A stretch of 13,217 nucleotides of DNA from Pseudoxanthomonas sp. (GTDB lineage: Bacteria > Pseudomonadota > Gammaproteobacteria > Xanthomonadales > Xanthomonadaceae), in contig JAJAZJ010000131.1 in the NCBI GenBank assembly GCA_026785795.1, forward strand, positions 1 through 13,217, written 5' to 3'. This document shows positions 7,976 to 13,217 of this stretch, piece after piece; position 1 is the first letter of the stretch; each line of letters begins with the position of its first letter. The notes below the pieces were generated by a model, which had not been told where the DNA came from, ran no database searches, and saw only the letters and a program-made list of their open reading frames with translations. The translations under genes and the position numbers were made by a program.

Positions 7976-8189
7976 GGCGAGCGGTGTGCATGCCCATCGC
8001 GGGTACAGGCCTGCGCAAGGCCGGCGGCCCAGCGCAGGTCCCGGGTGCGCGTGCTGCGCTTGCCTTCGACCCGCTGAGCGCCGCCCGACGCGGTGCCTGC
8101 GGCCGTGGCAGCGCCGACGAGAGGTACATCAACAAGGGAACGGATGCCGGGCTCGGGGTTTTGCAAGCGCTGCAGCGCCTGACACCTTC

Positions 8190-8217
8190 TTGACCAGCAT
8201 GGTCCGCGTGCGATCAT
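8190..8217 (+). promoter_or_regulatory. Candidate sigma-70 promoter of the CtlX-like gene
   Basis: TTGACC (8190-8195) matches five of six bases of the -35 consensus and GATCAT (8212-8217) four of six of the -10, with a 16-nt spacer. Transcription would start near 8224, followed by GGAG at 8227-8230 and the ATG at 8238. A 12-bp palindrome, GCGCTGCAGCGC (8167-8178), lies just upstream of the -35. Confidence 0.4.
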
Positions 8218-8237
8218 GCAGCACACGGAGCAGCCCG

Positions 8238-9149
8238 ATGATCACGCGTGACACCACCGCGTTCCTGCGCATGGCGCAGGCCTGTACGCCGGATTTCGGA
8301 ACGGCTACCGCGCGCGCCGCGTTCCTGGTGGCGCCGGATGGATTCGCGCGGGCCGAGGAGTCCGCCAGCGACAATCGCTATATGCACGAGGGCAGCGATT
8401 TCGATCCCGGCTGCGCCAACCGCCAGCACCACGAACTGCATCGCGCCCTGTCCAGCGAACTGCCGGTCGTCTGTTTCCCCGGCGATGCTGACACGCCCGA
8501 CGCGCTGTTCCCCAACAATGCCTTCGCCACGGTGCCGGGCCGGCTGATCATCGGCCGCATGCGCCACGCCGTGCGCCAGCGCGAAACCACGCGCCGCGAC
8601 ATCCGCGACTTCTTCACCCAAGTGCTGGGCTGCACCATCGAAGACCTTTCACGGCAATCGCATCCGTGCGAGCTCACCGGTTCGCTGGTCATCGACCGCG
8701 CGCGTGGACTGGGCTACTGCGGACTGTCCGAGCGCTGCGACGAAACCGGCGCCGCGCTGATGCATGCGGCGTTCGGCCTGCGCGCGACCTTGATGTTTGA
8801 CCTGGCACCCGGCGAATACCACGCCAACGTGGTGCTGGCGGTACTGGCCGGGCGGGCCGCCTTGGTCTGCCCGCAGGGGTTTGCCGACCCTCGGGTGGTC
8901 GAAACCATCGTCGCTGCTTACGCGCCTCACGGCATCGTGCTGGCAGCGCAGGAACATGCGGCGTTCGCCGGCAACGCCATCGCGCTGTGCGGCCATTCGG
9001 TCTGGATGAGCGCCAGTGCCGCAGCCGCGCTGGTCCCGGCCACGCACGCTGCGCTGGACCGCGCCGGCTTCCAGGTGCGCAGCGTTGCGCTGGATGCCAT
9101 CGAGGCGGCCGGGGGCTCTCTGCGCTGCTGCGTGGCCGAGATCTTCTGA
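8238..9149 (+). CDS. CtlX-like hydrolase, arginine deiminase/amidinotransferase superfamily
   Basis: The 303-residue protein belongs to the guanidino-group-modifying (pentein) superfamily and is closest in pattern to CtlX, the citrulline-utilisation hydrolase, and related dimethylarginine hydrolases. Recognisable pieces are FPNNAFAT (91-98), CELTGSLVIDR (144-154), GEYHANVVL (192-200) with the likely catalytic His195, GNAIAL (245-250) and the C-terminal GGSLRCCVAEIF (292-303), where C297 is the expected nucleophile. CtlX relatives generally show RCM there; here it is RCC. The substrate cannot be told from sequence: citrulline, arginine or a methylated arginine are all possible. The start at 8238 is supported by GGAG 7 nt upstream; upstream codons in the same frame look non-coding. 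No arginine or citrulline genes are adjacent, so it stands alone between the membrane fusion gene and the phoPQ cluster. Confidence 0.82.
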   Translation: MITRDTTAFLRMAQACTPDFGTATARAAFLVAPDGFARAEESASDNRYMHEGSDFDPGCANRQHHELHRALSSELPVVCFPGDADTPDALFPNNAFATVPGRLIIGRMRHAVRQRETTRRDIRDFFTQVLGCTIEDLSRQSHPCELTGSLVIDRARGLGYCGLSERCDETGAALMHAAFGLRATLMFDLAPGEYHANVVLAVLAGRAALVCPQGFADPRVVETIVAAYAPHGIVLAAQEHAAFAGNAIALCGHSVWMSASAAAALVPATHAALDRAGFQVRSVALDAIEAAGGSLRCCVAEIF

Positions 9150-9181
9150 GGCCGCTTCAAGCTGAACGGAGCCGGCCGGGC

Positions 9182-9190
9182 TGTGGATAA
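9182..9190 (-). promoter_or_regulatory. Perfect DnaA-box 9-mer
   Basis: The plus strand reads TGTGGATAA, the reverse complement of the DnaA box TTATCCACA, with all nine bases matching. It lies in the 156-nt gap between the CtlX-like gene and the exported-protein gene, about 115 nt before the latter's ATG. A single box does not make an origin; it could be a DnaA regulatory or titration site, or chance. Confidence 0.4.
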
Positions 9191-9293
9191 GTTCAGATCG
9201 GATTCACCGCTACGGCCCAGAATTGGCCCCCATACCCCCCACTGCACAAGGGCGGCGTCGGGCTCCCGTTCATTCAGGGAAGCCGAAACCCGT

Positions 9294-9299
9294 TACGAT
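9294..9299 (+). promoter_or_regulatory. Possible -10 element ahead of the exported-protein/phoPQ cluster
   Basis: TACGAT matches four of six bases of TATAAT and ends at 9299, 7 nt before the ATG at 9306, again predicting a start of transcription at the start codon. There is no Shine-Dalgarno in the few bases between. No clear -35 is seen. Confidence 0.3.
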
Positions 9300-9305
9300 T
9301 CCGTT

Positions 9306-9689
9306 ATGCGCAAATCACTGCTTTCCTCGTATTCCTGCCTGCTGCTGGCCGCCGGCTGCGTCCTCCCGGCGCTCGGGTGGGCCCAGACTGCGCCCGCGCC
9401 GGAGCGGGCGGAGCCCGCCGCGCCGCAGGCACGTAGCCAGAGTTCGGCCGCGTCCCTGTCGGACGCCGTGCGCCGGGCGCAGCGTGAAACCGGTGGCCAG
9501 GTGCTGGGGGCAGAGCGCGTGCAATACGACGGCCGTGACATCAACCGGGTCAAGGTGATGGATGACCGTGGCCGCGTCCGCTACATGGACGACGATCCGC
9601 AGCGCGGGCCTGCCGACGCACGCCGTTCGCCCGCCTCCGATTCGCAGCCACAGTCACGTCCACGCAGCGATAACCCACCGCGCCCGTAA
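9306..9689 (+). CDS. Small exported PepSY-like protein upstream of phoPQ
   Basis: The 127-residue product begins with a signal peptide: MRKSLLSS, a hydrophobic run (residues 9-24), then a possible signal peptidase I site after GWA (24-26). LAAGC (14-18) could instead act as a weak lipobox, making it a lipoprotein. After an Ala/Pro/Gln-rich linker comes a short domain at about 50-97, SLSDAVRRAQRETGG, then GAERVQYDGR, then VKVMDDRGRVRYMDDD. This helix-then-strands pattern resembles PepSY domains, which often occur in exported inhibitors or sensors; the match is by eye. The tail is Pro/Arg/Ser-rich and probably disordered. It precedes phoP by 94 nt on the same strand, so a part in PhoPQ signalling is plausible but unproven. 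The start at 9306 is chosen because it begins the signal peptide. Confidence 0.8.
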   Translation: MRKSLLSSYSCLLLAAGCVLPALGWAQTAPAPERAEPAAPQARSQSSAASLSDAVRRAQRETGGQVLGAERVQYDGRDINRVKVMDDRGRVRYMDDDPQRGPADARRSPASDSQPQSRPRSDNPPRP

Positions 9690-9709
9690 GCTTGTCGCGA
9701 TTGCCGGCC

Positions 9710-9723
9710 GTTTCCCGGGAAAC
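9710..9723. promoter_or_regulatory. Perfect 14-bp palindrome upstream of phoP
   Basis: GTTTCCCGGGAAAC is identical to its own reverse complement over 14 bases. It lies in the 94-nt gap before phoP, about 60 nt from its start codon. A perfect dyad without a loop is more typical of a protein-binding operator than of a hairpin. The bound regulator is unknown. Confidence 0.45.
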
Positions 9724-9745
9724 CATCCGCCCCATACCATCACCC

Positions 9746-9761
9746 GCGACCGGTCGGTCGC
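9746..9761. promoter_or_regulatory. Dyad/hairpin GCGACC-GGTC-GGTCGC before phoP
   Basis: Six-base arms (9746-9751 and 9756-9761) pair around GGTC, and the inner CGACCGGTCG is also a perfect 10-bp palindrome. It lies between the first palindrome and the strong phoP Shine-Dalgarno, so it could bind a regulator or form a weak RNA hairpin between the two genes. Confidence 0.35.
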
Positions 9762-9783
9762 CTGCTCCAGAAAGGGAGAGCCC

Positions 9784-10470
9784 ATGCGAATCCTGTTGGT
9801 CGAAGACGAAGCCCCCCTCCGCGAAACCCTGGCCGCGCGCCTGAAGCGCGAAGGCTTCGCCGTAGATGCCGCCCAAGATGGCGAAGAAGGCCTGTACATG
9901 GGCCGCGAGGTGCCCTTCGACGTCGGCATCATCGATCTTGGGTTGCCCAAGATGTCGGGTATGGAGCTGATCAAGGCCCTGCGCGACGAGGGCAAGAAAT
10001 TCCCGGTGCTGATCCTGACCGCGCGTTCCAGCTGGCAGGACAAGGTGGAAGGCCTGAAGCAGGGCGCAGACGACTACCTGGTCAAGCCGTTCCACGTGGA
10101 GGAACTGCTGGCCCGGGTCAACGCGCTGCTGCGCCGGGCCGCCGGCTGGAGCAAGCCGACCCTGGAATGCGGCGCGGTCGCCCTGGACCTGGCCGCGCAG
10201 ACGGTGAGCGTCAACGGCAGCAACATCGACCTGACCAGCTACGAGTACAAGGTGCTGGAGTACCTGATGATGCATGCCGGTGAGCTGGTCTCCAAGGCCG
10301 ACCTCACCGAGCACATCTACCAGCAGGACTTCGACCGCGATTCAAACGTGCTGGAGGTCTTCATCGGCCGGCTGCGCAAGAAGCTGGATCCCGAAGGCGA
10401 GCTCAAGCCCATCGAGACCGTGCGCGGACGCGGCTACCGCTTCGCGATCCCGCGCAACCACGAGAGCTGA
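9784..10470 (+). CDS. phoP: OmpR-family response regulator PhoP
   Basis: PhoP is the DNA-binding response regulator of the PhoPQ two-component system. The 228-residue protein has an N-terminal receiver domain (about 1-115): the acidic pair E7/D8 in RILLVEDEAP, the phosphorylated D51 in IIDLGLPKMSG, T79 in LILTAR and K101 in LVKPF. The C-terminal winged-helix domain (about 126-224) shows DLTSYEYKVLEYLM, DSNVLEVFIGRLRKKL and the closing RGRGYRFAIP. The LRK-spaced recognition helix and length fit the PhoP/QseB group. A strong AAGGGAGAG ribosome site sits just before the ATG at 9784. Its TGA shares a base with the phoQ ATG (TGATG), so the two are translationally coupled. Two palindromes upstream may regulate it. 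Confidence 0.93.
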   Translation: MRILLVEDEAPLRETLAARLKREGFAVDAAQDGEEGLYMGREVPFDVGIIDLGLPKMSGMELIKALRDEGKKFPVLILTARSSWQDKVEGLKQGADDYLVKPFHVEELLARVNALLRRAAGWSKPTLECGAVALDLAAQTVSVNGSNIDLTSYEYKVLEYLMMHAGELVSKADLTEHIYQQDFDRDSNVLEVFIGRLRKKLDPEGELKPIETVRGRGYRFAIPRNHES

Positions 10471-11912
10471 TGCCCCCCGCGCGGGACGCTGGCGGCACCC
10501 CGCGCGGGCGCGATCCCTTCGACGGGTGGCGTCCGCGCTCGCTGCGCGCACGCCAGCTGCTGGCAGCCAGCCTGGGCCTGCTCGCCTTCCTCGCCCTGGC
10601 CGGCTTTGCGCTGGACCGCGCCTTCGTCAGCACCGCCGAACAGAACCTGCGCCATCGACTCAAGGGCTATGCCCTGTCCTACGCCAACAAGGTTGAATTC
10701 GCGCGTGACGGCAGCCTGATCCCGCCGGAATTGCCGGTGGATCCGCGCTTCAGCCAGCCCGGCAGCGGCCTGTATGCCGAAGTCGTACTGCCGGCAGGGC
10801 ACTGGGGTTCTGATTCCACGCTGGGTCCGGCCCTGGCTGAAACGGCCATGCTCCGGCCGCTGCAGGAAGTGTTCCAGGGACCCTTGGCCATGACCCAGAT
10901 CGACGGGAATGCCGGCGCGCTGTACCGCTTCGGCCTGGGCAGCATCTACGCAAGCCGCGGTCCGGACGGGGAGATTCCGTACTCGATCTTCATTTCCGAG
11001 GACTCCGGCGTACTCGGATCGCAGCTGCGCACTTTCCGCGCTGCGCTGTGGGTGTATCTGGGCAGCGCGGGCGTGATCCTGCTGCTGCTGCAGGTGGCCA
11101 TCCTGAGCTGGAGCCTGCGCCCTCTGCAGCGCGTGATCAACGAACTGACCCGGGTGCAGCGCGGCCAGGCCAGAGGCATGACCGAGCGACACCCGCGCGA
11201 ACTAGAGCCGCTTACCGAAAGCATCAACGCCTTCATCGAGAGCGAGCGCGAGAACCTGGAGCGCCAGCGCAACACCCTGGCCGACCTGGCCCACAGCCTG
11301 AAGACCCCGTTGGCGGTGCTGCGCGCCCAGCTGGACGTAGGCGTGCACGCCACCGCACTACGCGAGGAACTGGACACGCAGCTCAAACGCATGAACAACC
11401 TGGTGAGCTATCAGCTGACCCGTGCCGCCACCAGTGGCCACGCGCTATTCGCTGCGCCCATCCCCATTGATTCCCACGCAGAGGAAATCGTGCGCGGGCT
11501 GGAAAAGGTCTACGCAAGCAAGGGGGTGGTCTGCGAGTTCGACATCGACCCCGCGGCGCGCTTCCACGGTGAGCCCGGCGACCTGCAGGAATTGCTGGGC
11601 AACCTGCTGGAGAACGCCTTCAAGTGGGCGCGCACGCGGGTGCTGCTCACCGCCAAGCCCACGACCACGGTCGGCAATCGCCGCGCCGGCCTGCTGCTGG
11701 CGGTGGACGACGATGGTCCGGGCATTGCCGACGAAGACGTGGCCCGGATCCTGCAGCGCGGCGTGCGTGGCGATGAGCGCGTGCAGGGCCACGGCATCGG
11801 CCTGGCCATCGTGCAGGACCTGGTGCGCGGCTACCGCGGCGAGCTGCAGGTCAGCGGTTCAACCGAAATGGGCGGCGCGCGTTTCGAAGTGATTCTGCCG
11901 CAAGGCTTGTAG
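10470..11912 (+). CDS. phoQ: Sensor histidine kinase PhoQ
   Basis: PhoQ is the inner-membrane sensor kinase partner of PhoP. The 480-residue protein has a 27-residue cytoplasmic start, TM1 at about 28-50, a periplasmic sensor of about 140 residues, TM2 at about 192-214, a HAMP-like linker, and then the kinase core. H275 in LADLAHSLKTPLAVL is the phosphorylated histidine. The ATP site shows LLGNLLENAFKWA (N-box, N378/N382), DDDGPGI (413-419) and GHGIGLAIV (440-448). The sensor domain lacks the acidic Mg2+-bridging patch (EDDDDAE) of enteric PhoQ, so the signal may differ. The start overlaps the phoP stop by one base. A GTAG inverted repeat begins 9 nt after its TAG and probably ends the operon transcript. 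Confidence 0.92.
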   Translation: MPPARDAGGTPRGRDPFDGWRPRSLRARQLLAASLGLLAFLALAGFALDRAFVSTAEQNLRHRLKGYALSYANKVEFARDGSLIPPELPVDPRFSQPGSGLYAEVVLPAGHWGSDSTLGPALAETAMLRPLQEVFQGPLAMTQIDGNAGALYRFGLGSIYASRGPDGEIPYSIFISEDSGVLGSQLRTFRAALWVYLGSAGVILLLLQVAILSWSLRPLQRVINELTRVQRGQARGMTERHPRELEPLTESINAFIESERENLERQRNTLADLAHSLKTPLAVLRAQLDVGVHATALREELDTQLKRMNNLVSYQLTRAATSGHALFAAPIPIDSHAEEIVRGLEKVYASKGVVCEFDIDPAARFHGEPGDLQELLGNLLENAFKWARTRVLLTAKPTTTVGNRRAGLLLAVDDDGPGIADEDVARILQRGVRGDERVQGHGIGLAIVQDLVRGYRGELQVSGSTEMGGARFEVILPQGL

Positions 11913-11921
11913 GCTCAGCCC

Positions 11922-12014
11922 CCGTAGGAGCGCCCCGTGGGCGCAAGCTTTCACACTTCCCATAAGGGCGCCATACCCCCCGCAAGACCTCGCGCCCACG
12001 GGCCGCTCCTACGG
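11922..12014. repeat. GTAG-type REP/SMAG-like inverted repeat pair (phoQ-mtfA)
   Basis: Arms at 11922-11944 and 11992-12014 are reverse complements with one mismatch in 23 bases and, like the copy at 3820-3916, are separated by 47 nt. The outer ends are GTAG (11924-11927) and CTAC (12009-12012). The left arm itself folds as GCGCCC-CGT-GGGCGC (11930-11944). The element fills the gap between the convergent phoQ and mtfA and its right arm contains the mtfA stop codon. It may serve as a transcript end for both genes (inference). Confidence 0.9.
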
Positions 12015-12788
12015 ACTTGTGTTGCCGTAGAAGCGCTGCAGGTGCGCGGACACTTCGGGCATTTCCGACCGCAACAGACCTGGCGCGGAGAAGTGGTACT
12101 CGCTGGTGACTGCGAAGAATTCTTCCGGCGATTCTGCGGCGTAGGCATCAATGGCCACCTCGTGTCCCGCATCCACGCGCAGGCAAAAAGCATCGTAGCT
12201 GCGCTGGAAATCCGCCGCCCACTGCCGATGCCATGCGCGAGGCAACGGCGGGGTGCCGTCCATCGCACCGTCGAGCGCGTCGAGCTTGTGGGCCATTTCG
12301 TGGATGGCCACGCAGTAGCCCGCATCCGGTTCGGCCAGGTCCGCCTGCACATCCGCCCAGGACAGGACCAGCGGCCCCGCTTCCCACGACTCGCCGGCCA
12401 GCTCGTCTTCATACTCATGCAGCACGCCGGCCGCATCGGTGTGGCTGCGGCTTACGCGGAAGGCATCCGGATAGACCAGCAGCTGTGACCAGCCCTGCAG
12501 TCCGGTCCGGCCAAACTCCAGCAGCGGCAGGCAGCACAGCGCGGCCAGCTGTAGACGCTGGGCGGGCCCCAGCGCCAATCCGGCCAAAGGCGTGATCGTT
12601 TTCTGCAGAAGGAAGGTCGCTGAGAGTTCCCGCAGGCGTGCCTCGCGCGCCGGTTCCAGCGGCCGTAGCCAGGGCGTGCTGGCACGCACCTCCAACCACA
12701 ACGCGTGATCAACGCTGGGCGATGGGCGCTTCAGCCAGCCAAACAGGCCTGCCTTCAGCGGAACATGCCCGGCAGGAAGCTCTGCCAC
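12009..12788 (-). CDS. mtfA: MtfA-type zinc-dependent peptidase
   Basis: MtfA is a cytoplasmic zinc peptidase; in E. coli it binds the repressor Mlc and so influences the glucose PTS gene ptsG. The 259-residue protein matches the family length (about 265) and its landmarks: LLQKTITPLAGL (60-71), LPLLEFGRTGLQGW (87-100), LLVYPDAF (103-110), GPLVLSWADVQ (138-148), the zinc motif HEMAHKLD (163-170; H163, E164, H167), DAYAAESPEEFFAVTSEYHFS (214 onward, holding the third-ligand glutamate) and a C-terminal QRFY. The start is a GTG at 12788, which overlaps the upstream small gene by 34 nt and has no Shine-Dalgarno; translational coupling is likely. Its last codon and TAG stop come from the REP arm. 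Whether an Mlc-like partner exists in this organism is not visible here. Confidence 0.92.
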   Translation of the reverse strand: MAELPAGHVPLKAGLFGWLKRPSPSVDHALWLEVRASTPWLRPLEPAREARLRELSATFLLQKTITPLAGLALGPAQRLQLAALCCLPLLEFGRTGLQGWSQLLVYPDAFRVSRSHTDAAGVLHEYEDELAGESWEAGPLVLSWADVQADLAEPDAGYCVAIHEMAHKLDALDGAMDGTPPLPRAWHRQWAADFQRSYDAFCLRVDAGHEVAIDAYAAESPEEFFAVTSEYHFSAPGLLRSEMPEVSAHLQRFYGNTSP

Positions 12789-13045
12789 TTGTAGCTGCGG
12801 CTGCGCGGCAGGCTGTCGTCGCCGCCGCCCCTAGTGCTGGCGGGCGCGGGCGCAGCGGGCTTGGCGGACTTGATTCGCGCCGCGCTGGCAGCAGGCGGCG
12901 CGATGGTCTGCTGACCCGTCTCCTCGCCGACCGCCCCCTCCGCCTCCGGGCACTCGCCAGCCATGGCGGCGGCCTCGCGGCCGTTCTGCGCCATGGCGTG
13001 CGCACTGGCGCAGAGCATGAACAGGACGAGGCTGATGCGCAGCAT
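12755..13045 (-). CDS. Small secreted protein of unknown function, overlapping mtfA
   Basis: The 96-residue product starts with a clear signal peptide: MLRISLVLFMLCASAHAMA, with cleavage expected before QN (20-21). The mature part has an Ala/Glu/Gly-rich stretch with one cysteine (C32), a low-complexity Ala/Pro/Lys segment (about 50-70), a GGGDD run and a distinctive basic/aromatic end, RSYKWQSFLPGMFR. I recognise no domain. A longer reading from 13150 adds 35 residues ahead of the signal peptide and is unlikely. The stop lies inside mtfA, giving a 34-nt overlap and a probable two-gene transcript. A -10-like TATAAG lies just upstream of the ATG. Confidence 0.72.
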   Translation of the reverse strand: MLRISLVLFMLCASAHAMAQNGREAAAMAGECPEAEGAVGEETGQQTIAPPAASAARIKSAKPAAPAPASTRGGGDDSLPRSRSYKWQSFLPGMFR

Positions 13046-13055
13046 GGCGGGTGCT

Positions 13056-13061
13056 CTTATA
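13056..13061 (-). promoter_or_regulatory. -10 element of the small secreted-protein/mtfA unit
   Basis: On the minus strand TATAAG (five of six consensus bases) lies 10 nt before the ATG at 13045, giving a predicted 5' leader of only a few bases. No Shine-Dalgarno is seen between them and no good -35 is found at the usual distance. Confidence 0.42.
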
Positions 13062-13165
13062 GAAGGACCACTCAACTCGCGATGATACCGCGGGCGTGCG
13101 ACCACGGCCACGTTCTGCTGCGCCGCAACAGGATGCCGGTCACGGATCATGCAGACTGGGTCCGC

Positions 13166-13217
13166 ATGGCCGCTCCCGAAGATTCCCTCACCGCACCCAC
13201 CCTGCGTCGCGCCCTGA
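13166..13217 (+). CDS. Possible start of an unidentified gene, cut by the window end
   Basis: An ATG at 13166 opens a frame, MAAPEDSLTAPTLRRAL, that continues off the window. It is divergent from the small secreted-protein gene across 120 nt, which is a natural place for a gene to start. There is no clear Shine-Dalgarno and 17 residues are too few to name a family. An ATG at 13149 in another frame stops at 13217 and looks non-coding. Confidence 0.3.
   Translation, partial: MAAPEDSLTAPTLRRAL

Noticed and set aside
6723..7976. 417-codon plus-strand open frame opposite the DedA-PAP2 gene
   Set aside because: Gln/His/Arg-rich shadow frame; the minus strand encodes coherent membrane helices and family motifs.
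7962..8135. 58-residue N-terminal extension of the DedA-PAP2 protein from the start at 8135
   Set aside because: The extension is Ala/Pro/Arg-rich with no domain character, and a -10 element (TATACT) lies inside it just before the start at 7961.
8167..8178. GCGCTGCAGCGC palindrome as an operator for the CtlX-like gene
   Set aside because: Twelve-base palindromes made of GC and CTGCAG occur often in DNA of this composition, and nothing else supports it; noted within the promoter entry only.
1..13217. CRISPR array, prophage, insertion sequence, toxin-antitoxin pair or biosynthetic cluster
   Set aside because: No direct-repeat array, transposase, integrase, phage or toxin-like gene was found on either strand; the only repeats are the two GTAG inverted pairs.

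Overview
The window reads as chromosomal DNA of a very GC-rich gammaproteobacterium of the family Xanthomonadaceae (Xanthomonas / Stenotrophomonas / Pseudoxanthomonas type). The basis is the gene content (a PPi-dependent phosphofructokinase near a proton-pumping pyrophosphatase, a short-lid adenylate kinase, Mpl, MtfA, PhoPQ) and two GTAG-type palindromic repeats like the REP/SMAG elements of this family. I cannot fix the genus. No insertion sequence, phage gene, CRISPR array, tRNA or rRNA is visible. Most of the window looks like ordinary core chromosome.

Layout. 1-1537 (-): hppA, cut by the window edge, a K+-independent H+-pumping pyrophosphatase. 1538-1850: a gap without a gene. 1851-3107 (-): pfp, PPi-dependent phosphofructokinase. 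3235-3813 (+): adk, divergent from pfp. 3820-3916: a perfect 25-bp inverted repeat. 3963-5363 (+): mpl, overlapping a stand-alone LON-domain gene (5350-5928, +). This meets, tail to tail with an 11-nt gap, a large membrane-protein gene (5940-7961, -) fusing DedA/VTT, PAP2 and LssY-C parts. 8238-9149 (+): a CtlX-like hydrolase of the arginine deiminase/amidinotransferase superfamily. 9306-9689 (+): a small exported PepSY-like protein. 9784-11912 (+): phoP-phoQ, overlapping by one base. 11922-12014: a second GTAG inverted repeat. 12009-12788 (-): mtfA, preceded by and overlapping a small secreted-protein gene (12755-13045, -). 13166-end (+): possible start of an unidentified gene.

How the genes fit together. 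hppA and pfp form a pyrophosphate-energy neighbourhood: PFP uses or makes PPi at the fructose-6-phosphate step, and the membrane pyrophosphatase couples PPi to proton pumping. adk adds adenylate balancing. Mpl recycles murein tripeptide. The small exported protein, PhoP and PhoQ look like one signalling unit, with the exported PepSY-like protein as a candidate accessory factor.

The points most worth a second look are: the PAP2 domain in which PSGH has become PSMQ; the uncharacterised exported protein ahead of phoPQ and the two palindromes between it and phoP; a PhoQ sensor domain without the acidic Mg2+ patch; the REP arm that supplies the mtfA stop codon; several genes whose -10-like element lies about 7 nt before the ATG (possible leaderless mRNAs); and a perfect DnaA box before the phoPQ cluster. 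I found no clear multi-gene system that is wholly new; the PepSY-like/PhoPQ cluster is the nearest candidate.
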